Part shown: positions 1 through 6,680 of the stretch, one piece after another
Position numbering within the stretch: position 1 is the first letter of the stretch
Layout of the letters: the number at the start of each line of letters is the position of its first letter
Assembly (NCBI GenBank): GCA_964469905.1
Contig: CAYXZW010000084.1
Coordinates: 1 to 8,209 of the forward strand
DNA: 8,209 bases
Direction: 5' to 3'
Origin: MVRV01 sp964469905
GTDB taxonomy: Bacteria > Desulfobacterota > Syntrophia > Syntrophales > Smithellaceae
Program-made: the position numbers and the translations under genes
Notes under the pieces: generated by a model
Seen by the model: only the letters and a program-made list of their open reading frames with translations
Told to the model about the DNA's origin: nothing
The model's database searches: none

Positions 1-1079
1 CCGATCAGCTGAAACTGGTTGTTCTGCACATCATTTTTCGCAATAATAAAGAACCACGGACCATCCGGCGATGCGCCTACATGATGGGTCTGAATGGCTT
101 TATAGAGTTCCTGCTTGTCGGCAGGCAGCATATCAAAATCCATTTCCGATGTTGGCGCCAAAGCCTCGATGACGTATTCGAGCGGATATTTATATACCCT
201 GCTCCATAAATCGAGCAGCAGTGCCGCTTCTTCTGTATCGGTAAGAAACAGCGGGGTGTAGTTTCGCTGCCGCAAATACTCGTTGATGGCCTGGTAATTG
301 GCAAAATCGCCGTTGTGCACCAGCGCTTCATTAAGGGCGCTGAAAGGATGACAGCCACCGGGATGCCAGACACGCCCCCGGGTCGGATAGCGCTGATGGG
401 CCACCCAGACATGTGCCTTGAAATCATCGAGTTTATAATAACGGACAACATTTTCCGCATAGCCCACGATTTTCAGGATCATCATATTCCGGCCGTGAGA
501 CATGACAAATGCCCTTTTCTCACCGAGGGAGGCATAATAATGAGTATTGATTTTGAAACTGTTTTGATAAACAAATTCATCTTCTGCATCCCGCCTGGTA
601 AGAGAAGAAAAATTATTATCAGCAATAAAACGATCCAGCACATCTTCCTTAACGCGCACAAAATAACGCATGATATCCGGCGGACGTACATCCAGACCGA
701 TACTGCGGTGATCATCAATAGTTGCCAGTTTTTCCGCTTTATCAATTTTAAAATACGGTTTGATGTAGGTGTCTTCAATCTCTGTCGTTGCACTGGCATC
801 CAGCAAAGCAATGTGCAGCATGTAGTTCTCATCAAGGATCTGCCGGGAAACACCGAGCGCCTCGGGGACAAAGCCGACAGCACCTATGCCGCCTCCCTTG
901 CCATTGCCCCTGTTATGCATTTGCACGGAAGGCTCAAAGATGTTTTTTCCGGTGACCGGAATGGAACAAATAAAACCGGTAACTCCGCAACCGCCTTCTT
1001 CTTCCGTATTCTGGCTAAGAGGCGGCACCTGGCTGCAAATCTCTGTCCGTGACCCGATTATTTTTTCAACATTATCCAT
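1..1079 (-). CDS. Class II glutamine amidotransferase subunit of a split glutamate synthase (3' end cut by window edge)
   Basis: The frame is open from ATG 1077-1079 to the left edge, giving 359 complete codons; the stop lies outside the window. The protein looks like the glutaminase subunit of an archaeal-type glutamate synthase, which hydrolyses glutamine and passes ammonia to the FMN subunit. The motif GGCGVTGF puts the nucleophile at Cys31, so about 30 residues would have to be removed to expose it as the N terminus, as happens in GltB. Other class II landmarks follow: HNRGNGKGGG (55-64), AHQRYPTRG (227-235, Arg230), HNGDF (255-259) and TDTEEA (280-285, Asp281). The long spacing between Cys31 and Arg230 matches the GltB type rather than PurF or AsnB. 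A GGGAG ribosome binding site (1089-1093) lies 9 nt before the ATG. It is the fourth gene of the minus-strand run, 97 bp after the FMN subunit. From family length I expect few residues to be missing. The family is clear; in vivo pairing is inferred from context. Confidence 0.9.
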   Translation of the reverse strand, partial: MDNVEKIIGSRTEICSQVPPLSQNTEEEGGCGVTGFICSIPVTGKNIFEPSVQMHNRGNGKGGGIGAVGFVPEALGVSRQILDENYMLHIALLDASATTEIEDTYIKPYFKIDKAEKLATIDDHRSIGLDVRPPDIMRYFVRVKEDVLDRFIADNNFSSLTRRDAEDEFVYQNSFKINTHYYASLGEKRAFVMSHGRNMMILKIVGYAENVVRYYKLDDFKAHVWVAHQRYPTRGRVWHPGGCHPFSALNEALVHNGDFANYQAINEYLRQRNYTPLFLTDTEEAALLLDLWSRVYKYPLEYVIEALAPTSEMDFDMLPADKQELYKAIQTHHVGASPDGPWFFIIAKNDVQNNQFQLI

Positions 1080-1098
1080 TATTAAATACTCCCAAGAA

Positions 1099-1162
1099 AG
1101 GCTGAGGGCTGAAGACTGAAGGGATAATATATCTTTTCCTTCAGCCTATCCACCTTCAGTCT
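1099..1162. repeat. Inverted heptad repeat (AGRCTGA-type), copy A
   Basis: The left arm (1099-1123) has three heptads, AGGCTGA, GGGCTGA and AGACTGA. The right arm (1138-1162) carries complementary units. The best perfect pairing is the 10-mer AGACTGAAGG (1113-1122) with CCTTCAGTCT (1153-1162). An alternative inner hairpin pairs CTGAAGG (1116-1122) with CCTTCAG (1138-1144). The array fills the gap between the FMN subunit and the amidotransferase gene and ends 5 nt short of the latter's ribosome binding site. It is related to the second array at 4075-4160. No run of Ts marks it as an ordinary terminator, so it could be an intercistronic processing or attenuation hairpin, or a REP-like dispersed element. 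Confidence 0.8.
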
Positions 1163-1176
1163 ATATGCCTATATTA

Positions 1177-2658
1177 TTATTTACTGTAATCTATATGCTC
1201 CAATAAATCCGACCGGCCGACAAGCTCTCTTACACTCTTCATGCCCAACTTCTGGAGTATTTCGACTAGCTGAACATTCCAGGCGTGATACATATTGGTA
1301 AGACGCTGTGTAGCCCATTCTTCATTAAACAAATCGGCCAGCTCCGAGTCGGTGGAGGCAATCCCTCTTGCACAACCACGTCCTGATTCACAATTTCCGC
1401 AGCGGACACATTCGAGGGAAACCATTTCCGCCGTACCGATAACGGCACCGTCAGCACCCAGGCAAATTGCTTTAACCAGATCATGTGCGCTTCGAATACC
1501 GCCGGAAGCAATGAGCGTTACTGCATCTCGTGCTCCTTCATCCTTTAAAAAGTTATGTACCTTGGTAATGGCATATTCTATGGGCATGGCAATATTCTTC
1601 TTGGCAATGTCCGGTGCCGCACCGGTGCCCCCATAGCCGCCGTCAATATGAATGATATGGGCGCCGGCATAGTAGGAACCGACGGCAACCATGTCCACAT
1701 CGTTGGGAGTGGAAACCTTTACGGAAACCAAGGCCCGGGGATTAATCTCCTTAATCCAGTCGATGTGCTTCTTGTGATCTTCGATAGAATAAACCGAGTG
1801 AAAGGGAAATGGCGAAAACAATGATGTCCCCTTCACAGCTTCCCGCATCCGGGCAACACTGGCCGTATTTTTTTCTCCCAGCAGATGCCCACCCAATCCT
1901 GGTTTGGCGCCCTGGGCGTATTTGAACTCTACTATTTGCACCCTCTGGATGGTTTCCTCACGCACACCGAAAAGACCGGTGGCCACCTGGGTAATTACGT
2001 GATTATCATATGGTTCGAGCACTTCCGGGTATCCGCCCTCACCGGTACAGGTAAAAGTATTCCAGATGGCGGCATTGCGTGCCTTGGAAACCATGGTGGG
2101 CAGGCTTACCGATCCGAAGGACATACCGCCTCCATAAACAGGTGTGGAAATAACAACTTCCGCCCTGCCGTCATTTCTTCTATTCAGCGGAATCTCCGTG
2201 GAAATTTCAAACTTATCAACTTTGGGCCGGCCAGCGGGAAACTTGAGCCGCAGCTTGTCGAAGCCTCCGCCGGAATTTCCAGTATTATACTCCAGATCTT
2301 TGCGCTCCGGAGGATAACCGGTTTCCGCCATGATCCAGGTTGCCGTAATCATATCCGCCGTCCAGCGATAGTCGCCCAGTGTCTCATACATAGGATTGAG
2401 TGTCAGACTCAACGCTTTGCGCGGGCATTTGGCAACACAATAAAAATCATTTTTTTCACATTCGAAGCCGATGCATTTATAATCAATCGGCGGCTTCACT
2501 TTATTGTGCCCTTCAGTCCGTTCATGAACACCGTAGGTACATCCTTTGGCACAGGTGCCGCAGTTGATACAGGCGCTGGACCGGATAACTTTATATTTAG
2601 GCACCTGGTGCTTGAATCGCGAGGGCGTTTTTTTAATTTTCACAGTTGATGGTTTCAT
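1177..2658 (-). CDS. gltB: Archaeal-type glutamate synthase, FMN subunit with N-terminal 2x[4Fe-4S] ferredoxin domain
   Basis: This 493-residue protein is the catalytic FMN/Fe-S subunit of glutamate synthase, which turns 2-oxoglutarate plus ammonia into glutamate using two electrons. An N-terminal ferredoxin region has cysteines at 30, 33, 36 and 40, then at 62, 67, 74 and 78. The (beta/alpha)8 FMN domain follows, with MSFGSVS (179-185), GEGGY (206-210), KPGLGGHLLG (252-261), HIDGGYGGTGAAP (337-349) and ASGGIRSAHD (384-393). Cysteines 417, 420, 423 and 429 (CVRCGNCESGRGC) fit the third cluster expected after the FMN barrel. The amidotransferase and GXGXG parts of fused bacterial GltB are absent, as in split archaeal-type enzymes. 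The start codon overlaps the stop of the upstream paralog (ATGA), with only a weak GAGA upstream, so translational coupling is likely. The family assignment is secure. The physiological electron donor cannot be read from the sequence; the ferredoxin domain suggests ferredoxin or a partner subunit. Confidence 0.95.
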   Translation of the reverse strand: MKPSTVKIKKTPSRFKHQVPKYKVIRSSACINCGTCAKGCTYGVHERTEGHNKVKPPIDYKCIGFECEKNDFYCVAKCPRKALSLTLNPMYETLGDYRWTADMITATWIMAETGYPPERKDLEYNTGNSGGGFDKLRLKFPAGRPKVDKFEISTEIPLNRRNDGRAEVVISTPVYGGGMSFGSVSLPTMVSKARNAAIWNTFTCTGEGGYPEVLEPYDNHVITQVATGLFGVREETIQRVQIVEFKYAQGAKPGLGGHLLGEKNTASVARMREAVKGTSLFSPFPFHSVYSIEDHKKHIDWIKEINPRALVSVKVSTPNDVDMVAVGSYYAGAHIIHIDGGYGGTGAAPDIAKKNIAMPIEYAITKVHNFLKDEGARDAVTLIASGGIRSAHDLVKAICLGADGAVIGTAEMVSLECVRCGNCESGRGCARGIASTDSELADLFNEEWATQRLTNMYHAWNVQLVEILQKLGMKSVRELVGRSDLLEHIDYSK

Positions 2659-4064
2659 ACGTTTTTAATTTCTCTTTGTTTAAATAATTTGCCGAATGTT
2701 TCGTTATCTATTTCTTCAAAGAAGATTGCTCTTCCTGTTTCACCGCGCAGACGGCGCGCTTCACGAATTCCCATGGCGCCCATCACTTCGAGGAGCTGCG
2801 AGTGCCATGCGCTCATCAGGTTAACAATTCTCTGCTTCACCTTTTTCAGCGGTATCTTTTCGAGTCCATCCGGGAGAACTAATATTTTCTCCGGTTCTTC
2901 ATAAATCCTGGCGCCAAGGGCGATAAGCAGAGGCATATCTATCGCCGTTAAATCTGAGCCACAGAGCATTGCCTTCGGCACATGCTCGGCCATGGCGATG
3001 CCGCCGGAGGAAATGATCGTGACTTCATCGCGGATACAGTCATTCACCAGCTTCAGGTGGACGGCACGGATAATGTCCTTGATAAGCCGGAAGTTACAGC
3101 CTGCCGATTTCTGAATTTCTCTTCCGCGGTAATCGGCCACCACATGGATTATTTCCGCACCGCCTTGCGCCAGCGCCGAAACGATAACTTCCACATCTTC
3201 CGTTGCCTCAACGCGAATGATCGTCAGAGCATTGCCTGCCTTTTTAATTTTATCTTTTAATGCCGGCAATTTCTTTTCCATATCAACGGTATATTCTATG
3301 GCCACAATTCTGGCATTCTTAATTAATCCCTGGTGTTTATCAATTCCTTCCGGAGTAATGAGAACGATGATGTTGTTGATATATTTTTCAAATTTCGGAG
3401 TAATTTCTTTCACCGGCAAGACAACAAAGGTATTGAGCTCCACCGCTGCTCTGACGAGTGCCATCTTGACATTAGAGCTCAGATTCTCCGCTGGAATATC
3501 GAAGATTATAGGAATCGGAATATCAACAGTCGGATGAATTCTGGACAGCAATTGTCCTTTATCATCGAAAGACAAATGATTGAGCTTCCTGCCCAGCTCG
3601 ACCGACGTGCTGATGTATTCCCGTCCATGAATTCCGTCCCGTGTCGGACGCACAATCTCGGACATGTCAGTCCACATGCTGTCAAAACCATCTCCGGTGA
3701 AAGGCCCACGGTAGCCGGCACCGGTAACGGGAACCTTGCCGTCTTCGGCCTGCTTCCATAAGGTAATAAACATATCCGATTTCCAGTATGTCCCCCCGAT
3801 ATTCAAAAAATCCTTTTCCAGAGATTTTTCGAGTGCTCCCCGCGGGCATTCCTGAATGCAACGGAAACAATTTCTACAAACCACGGTATTCGGATCAGCC
3901 ATTTTACGGGGATCATCCTTTCCGCGCTTATGTGCTTCATAAATGCATACTTTTGTACACTTACCGCAATTTATGCAGTTTTCTCCCCGTTCAATCTTGA
4001 ATTTAAATAAAGAATTCAGATTGAGCGGCATTACCTTAGGGTGAATATGATATTTTTTTGGCAT
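2655..4064 (-). CDS. Degenerate glutamate-synthase-like paralog with 2x[4Fe-4S] domain (probable non-catalytic partner subunit)
   Basis: This 469-residue protein is a divergent paralog of the FMN subunit encoded immediately after it. It keeps an N-terminal ferredoxin region with cysteines 30, 33, 36, 40 and 63, 66, 69, 73 (CRNCFRCIQECP). It also keeps a linker motif RPTRDGIHGREYISTS (139-154), SSGGI (352-356) and a C-terminal tail SAWHSQLLEVMGAMG (418-432) that aligns with HAWNVQLVEILQKLG in its neighbour. The MSFG, GEGG, KPGLGG and HIDGGYGGTG motifs have no counterpart, and the C-terminal 3Fe-4S cysteines are replaced by a Cys-free stretch (around 380-400). I infer that it does not make glutamate itself and that it may pair with the catalytic subunit and carry electrons. 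The ATG has a GGAG ribosome binding site (4071-4074) 6 nt upstream, directly abutting repeat copy B. Its stop overlaps the next start by 4 bp, which favours equal co-translation. Confidence 0.88.
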   Translation of the reverse strand: MPKKYHIHPKVMPLNLNSLFKFKIERGENCINCGKCTKVCIYEAHKRGKDDPRKMADPNTVVCRNCFRCIQECPRGALEKSLEKDFLNIGGTYWKSDMFITLWKQAEDGKVPVTGAGYRGPFTGDGFDSMWTDMSEIVRPTRDGIHGREYISTSVELGRKLNHLSFDDKGQLLSRIHPTVDIPIPIIFDIPAENLSSNVKMALVRAAVELNTFVVLPVKEITPKFEKYINNIIVLITPEGIDKHQGLIKNARIVAIEYTVDMEKKLPALKDKIKKAGNALTIIRVEATEDVEVIVSALAQGGAEIIHVVADYRGREIQKSAGCNFRLIKDIIRAVHLKLVNDCIRDEVTIISSGGIAMAEHVPKAMLCGSDLTAIDMPLLIALGARIYEEPEKILVLPDGLEKIPLKKVKQRIVNLMSAWHSQLLEVMGAMGIREARRLRGETGRAIFFEEIDNETFGKLFKQREIKNV

Positions 4065-4074
4065 TGTTTTCTCC

Positions 4075-4160
4075 AGACTGAAGGCTGAAGGCTGAAGGCC
4101 GAAGGGAAAAAATAATAATTTTCCACCTCTTTAGCCCTCAGTCCTCAGCCTTCAGCCTTA
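4075..4160. repeat. Inverted heptad repeat (AGRCTGA-type), copy B
   Basis: The left arm (4075-4106) has four tandem heptads, AGACTGA, AGGCTGA, AGGCTGA and AGGCCGA, ending AGGG. The right arm (4133-4160) has the complementary TCAGCC-type units. Positions 4081-4095 pair perfectly with 4145-4159 over 15 bp, and further imperfect pairing extends inward, so a strong hairpin is expected in RNA. The centre (4107-4132) is AT-rich. The array occupies almost the whole gap between the FAD/Fe-S oxidase stop (4163-4165) and the next gene, and its edge touches that gene's GGAG ribosome binding site. It is a second member of the family seen at 1099-1162. Confidence 0.88.
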
Positions 4161-4162
4161 TT

Positions 4163-6013
4163 TTAGTTATTCCGCTCCACCATTTCCCAGTAATCTTTAC
4201 TATCATCTACCTTTTTAAGAAATGCACTGATCTTATCTTCGGGGCGGCCAAATTTAGATTCCACCCTGGTCTCCAGTGCATCCCAAAGCATCATCAGTTC
4301 CAGATTCGTCTGGCATATTTCCTCACAAGCCTTGCAATGCATACACATAAATACATTTTCCGCCTCTTCTTTAGTCACCGGACGGCCTTCAATGAGTTTT
4401 TTCGCCAGAGCAATTTTACCTTTTGCAGTAACTTCTTCATTATTCGTGACGAGATAGGCAGGACAGACAGCAATGCAATTACCGCATTTGGCACAGGCAT
4501 GGGTTGTCAGCTCAAAATCGAGACTATCGATTTTCTCATCCTTACCCAGAAGCAGCGTCGCGACTTTACCGATAACCGGCGATAGCAATATCATCATTTT
4601 CATGGAAAGGCCAAAAATCGCGGGGCGGAAGATCAGGGCCGGAATATTCAGAAATTTTGACTGAATGTTAAAAAATTTGCCCGGATTCATAATGTTATGC
4701 GGATCAACTTTTGCTTTATAAGCCAAAAGATCCCGTTTCTTCTCGCTGTTGTAAAGATGATTAATGAAGGCGGCATTCCAGATACCCAGCCCGTAGGGTT
4801 CTGCTCCAAAGTCAATAGCAGCGGTCGTGAGCATGGAAACCAGCGGCATACTAATAATATACTTCTTCTTCCTGGAATCGCACAGGAAGTTCGTCATGAT
4901 TAGTGCTATTTTCTCATCAATGATATAAGAATCAATAAATATTTCGACGCCGAAATTCGCGCCCAGCTGTTTGGCCTTGGCAATAAAAGCCGCAGCCTGC
5001 GTTATGGGAATAATACTTTCGCTGGCCAGAATCGTCGGTCCCAGACGCTTCGTTTTCATACCAAAGAGGCGCTCGTTCCATAAATAACTGGCGACATAAC
5101 GCGGCGCTTCTTCCATATTGCCAATTTGATCGATGTATTTCATGAACTTTTGATCATCTTCAATGCTGTCGAACTCCAGCAGGACTCCGGCACTCCTCTT
5201 AAATACCTGGGAATGCATGAGTTCGTTGACATCGCTTAAGTGATTGGCATCCAGAAAGCGGATGGCATTAGCTTTAATGTTTTGTTCATCTTTGATGCGG
5301 ACAAATTTTTCAATGAAGGCAAAACCGGCTGCATCGTCCGGGAAATAAAACAAATGAGGATAGGAGCCCTGTGGGACATCCCTTAATATAAGATTCACCT
5401 CAACAATAATACCAAACTCGCCCTCTGTGGACACAAAGTACTTAAAATCGGGATCGGAAGGAGTAATTTTTTTCGATTCTCCGGAAGGCAGAATAACTGT
5501 CATTGATACTATCTGCTGTGCTAAGTGGCCATAGCGAAAACTGTTGATACCGTATCCGCCGGTGGCAATCCACCCGGCAACCGTGGAAAACTTACTGGAG
5601 GGATAGGTCATCAGACATAAGCCCTCTTTTTTTGCCAGAATATCAATATCACTCCATCTTGCGCCGGCTTCCACAGTTACCGTTTTTTGCGGGCGATTGA
5701 GATAAAGGATTTTTCTAAAGGGAGACAAATCAACTACAATCCCGGCCTTGGTCGGAATTACGCCACCGAAACCCCATGAGGCTGCTCCCCGCGGGATTAC
5801 CGGAATTTTATGCTCATTAGCAAAAACCAGAACTCTTTTTATCTCTTCTGCATTCTTCGGCTGGACTACAAAGTCGGGTTGTATTTCAAAAAAAGTTTTC
5901 GTCATGATCGCCGGAACATCACCGATGTCGTGACTATACATTTCCTTTTCTTCGGCTTTATCGATAATTTTTATATCACCAGCGATTTTTCTAAATTCTT
6001 CTACAAGTTTCAT
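4163..6013 (-). CDS. FAD-linked oxidase (GlcD/D-lactate dehydrogenase type) fused to a 2x[4Fe-4S] ferredoxin domain
   Basis: This 616-residue flavoprotein belongs to the D-2-hydroxyacid dehydrogenase (GlcD-like) family. The FAD-binding PCMH-type domain spans about 46-212, with PRGAASWGFGG (74-84) and AGWIATGGYGINSFRYG (146-162). The C-terminal FAD-oxidase domain runs to about 446 and ends in the family signature DPHNIMNPGKFF (437-448). A hydrophobic linker (about 457-490) precedes a GlcF-like ferredoxin part with CAKCGNCIAVCP (Cys507, 510, 513, 517) and CMHCKACEEIC (Cys557, 560, 563, 567). The family passes electrons from a hydroxyacid through FAD and Fe-S clusters to an acceptor. The substrate cannot be told from the sequence; lactate, glycolate and 2-hydroxyglutarate are all possible. 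It is the first gene of the minus-strand run and sits 70 nt downstream of a sigma-54-type promoter. A GGAAGAG ribosome binding site (6025-6031) lies 11 nt before the ATG, a long spacing. Its place at the head of glutamate synthase genes suggests it feeds electrons, and perhaps 2-oxoglutarate, to that enzyme; this is inference. Confidence 0.9.
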   Translation of the reverse strand: MKLVEEFRKIAGDIKIIDKAEEKEMYSHDIGDVPAIMTKTFFEIQPDFVVQPKNAEEIKRVLVFANEHKIPVIPRGAASWGFGGVIPTKAGIVVDLSPFRKILYLNRPQKTVTVEAGARWSDIDILAKKEGLCLMTYPSSKFSTVAGWIATGGYGINSFRYGHLAQQIVSMTVILPSGESKKITPSDPDFKYFVSTEGEFGIIVEVNLILRDVPQGSYPHLFYFPDDAAGFAFIEKFVRIKDEQNIKANAIRFLDANHLSDVNELMHSQVFKRSAGVLLEFDSIEDDQKFMKYIDQIGNMEEAPRYVASYLWNERLFGMKTKRLGPTILASESIIPITQAAAFIAKAKQLGANFGVEIFIDSYIIDEKIALIMTNFLCDSRKKKYIISMPLVSMLTTAAIDFGAEPYGLGIWNAAFINHLYNSEKKRDLLAYKAKVDPHNIMNPGKFFNIQSKFLNIPALIFRPAIFGLSMKMMILLSPVIGKVATLLLGKDEKIDSLDFELTTHACAKCGNCIAVCPAYLVTNNEEVTAKGKIALAKKLIEGRPVTKEEAENVFMCMHCKACEEICQTNLELMMLWDALETRVESKFGRPEDKISAFLKKVDDSKDYWEMVERNN

Positions 6014-6093
6014 AATGGGGGTATCTCTTCCGTTACTATATTAATAATTAATCATTGAAGCTCTATTTATCAATACTGCGAACGTTACTCCAA

Positions 6094-6110
6094 AGCAAAA
6101 TAAATGCCAA
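6094..6110 (-). promoter_or_regulatory. Sigma-54 (-24/-12) promoter for the glutamate synthase run
   Basis: The minus strand reads TTGGCATTTATTTTGCT, which keeps TGGCA, a GG-N10-GC spacing (GG at 6108-6107, GC at 6096-6095) and TTGCT of the sigma-54 consensus TGGCACG-N4-TTGCW. Transcription would start near 6083, leaving a leader of about 70 nt before the FAD/Fe-S oxidase ATG. Sigma-54 control is common for nitrogen assimilation genes and matches the operon content. Confidence 0.68.
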
Positions 6111-6221
6111 CAGCAAAGCCTAAATGAATTAAGTAACTGATAATGGAACAACAAAGTGAATTATTTTATGGAAAATCAAGTTTAGCAGGAGTAAGGTTCC
6201 AATCATTCGCAATCACATAAA

Positions 6222-6233
6222 TACAATATTGTA
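6222..6233. promoter_or_regulatory. Perfect 12-bp palindrome (possible operator)
   Basis: TACAATATTGTA is fully self-complementary. It lies between the two promoter candidates, about 112 bp upstream of the minus-strand -24 element. In AT-rich DNA such a palindrome can arise by chance, so binding is only a possibility. Confidence 0.25.
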
Positions 6234-6275
6234 CTTTTTCTATATTCGTAATACATAATTGTTCTTTTTTGTGTT

Positions 6276-6293
6276 GCAAAGTGTCTACTTTGC
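6276..6293. promoter_or_regulatory. Candidate activator site: perfect 7-4-7 palindrome
   Basis: GCAAAGT-GTCT-ACTTTGC is a perfect inverted repeat with a 4-bp spacer. Its overall size and GC ends resemble NtrC-type enhancer sites (GCAC...GTGC), but the inner bases differ from that consensus. It lies about 168 bp from the minus-strand -24 element and 250 bp from the plus-strand one, distances usual for enhancer binding proteins that loop to sigma-54 polymerase. A single site could serve both promoters. The regulator is not identifiable from the window. Confidence 0.5.
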
Positions 6294-6394
6294 GCAGCTA
6301 AGGCAAATCGAAAACAGGTTGGTTTTAGTTTTATTATGGCTATGCATCATTCAGCAATTCATCTGTCCGGCAATTTATATATATACAGCATTAC

Positions 6395-6430
6395 CCCCGG
6401 TTGTCCACATTATATTAACTCAGACCGGGG
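6395..6430. promoter_or_regulatory. Inverted repeat CCCCGGT / ACCGGGG with 22-bp spacer
   Basis: CCCCGGT (6395-6401) is complementary to ACCGGGG (6424-6430). These GC-rich arms stand out within AT-rich DNA, 113 bp upstream of the glnN -24 element. It could be a two-half-site protein binding site on DNA. As an RNA hairpin it has no following T run on either strand, so a terminator is unlikely. Confidence 0.35.
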
Positions 6431-6541
6431 CATACAGCCGGGCATTCACAACTGATCATAATATATAATCACGCCGGTCGCTAATTATTAAGGTGGACGA
6501 ACGGCGACAAATTGTTATAACATAGCAACAATATAAAAGCG

Positions 6542-6557
6542 TGGCATATTTTTCGCA
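6542..6557 (+). promoter_or_regulatory. Sigma-54 (-24/-12) promoter for glnN
   Basis: TGGCATATTTTTCGCA keeps TGGCA at -24 and GCA at -12 with the exact GG-N10-GC spacing (GG 6543-6544, GC 6555-6556); one base differs in the TTGC block. Transcription would start near 6568, about 117 nt before the glnN ATG. The match is a little weaker than the divergent promoter at 6094-6110. Confidence 0.62.
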
Positions 6558-6632
6558 GTAGGCTCATGATTATTAACATAAGATCTCTTTTAAGGAGATG
6601 AAGCCTTTTTCCCGGAGGAAACTAAAAAATAC

Positions 6633-6672
6633 CTTGTTGAAAAACTTTAACAAAGATTTTCAAGATAACAAG
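6633..6672 (+). promoter_or_regulatory. Leader hairpin just before the glnN ribosome binding site
   Basis: TTGAAAA (6637-6643) pairs with TTTTCAA (6657-6663). The outer CTTG (6633-6636) can pair with CAAG (6669-6672) across a 5-nt bulge. The structure ends 3 nt before the GGAGG at 6676-6680, so it could modulate ribosome access. It is AU-rich and weak, and could be incidental. Confidence 0.3.
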
Positions 6673-6675
6673 TAT

Positions 6676-6680
6676 GGAGG
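6676..6680 (+). promoter_or_regulatory. glnN: glnN ribosome binding site, fixes the start at 6685
   Basis: GGAGG lies 4 nt before ATG 6685. The frame stays open upstream to an in-frame ATG at 6598, but the AAGGAG there abuts that ATG with no spacer. The 29 extra codons (starting MKPFSRRKLKN) look like leader rather than protein, so 6685 is preferred. Confidence 0.75.

Noticed and set aside
315..1052. Open reading frame of 245 codons on the plus strand
   Set aside because: It is antisense to the amidotransferase gene, whose minus-strand frame shows catalytic motifs over its full length. The plus-strand product has no recognisable domain.
1885..2649. Open reading frame of 254 codons on the plus strand
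   Set aside because: It lies opposite the FMN glutamate synthase subunit, whose cysteine and FMN motifs fix the coding strand.
4075..4160. Heptad array considered as a CRISPR or rho-independent terminator
   Set aside because: Units are 7 bp in direct tandem with no spacers, so it is not CRISPR. No T run follows the stem on the minus strand, and the same operon appears to continue.
6078..6091. Second GG-N10-GC match on the minus strand
   Set aside because: Spacing fits, but the -24 block reads TGGAGT rather than TGGCAC; the site at 6094-6110 is a much better match.
6259..6468. Plus-strand open frame of 69 codons in the divergent region
   Set aside because: It has no ribosome binding site, an AT-driven composition and no recognisable product, and it overlaps the palindromes that look regulatory.
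6492..6505. Second GG-N10-GC match on the plus strand
   Set aside because: Outside the invariant GG and GC almost no consensus bases are present, so the spacing is likely chance.
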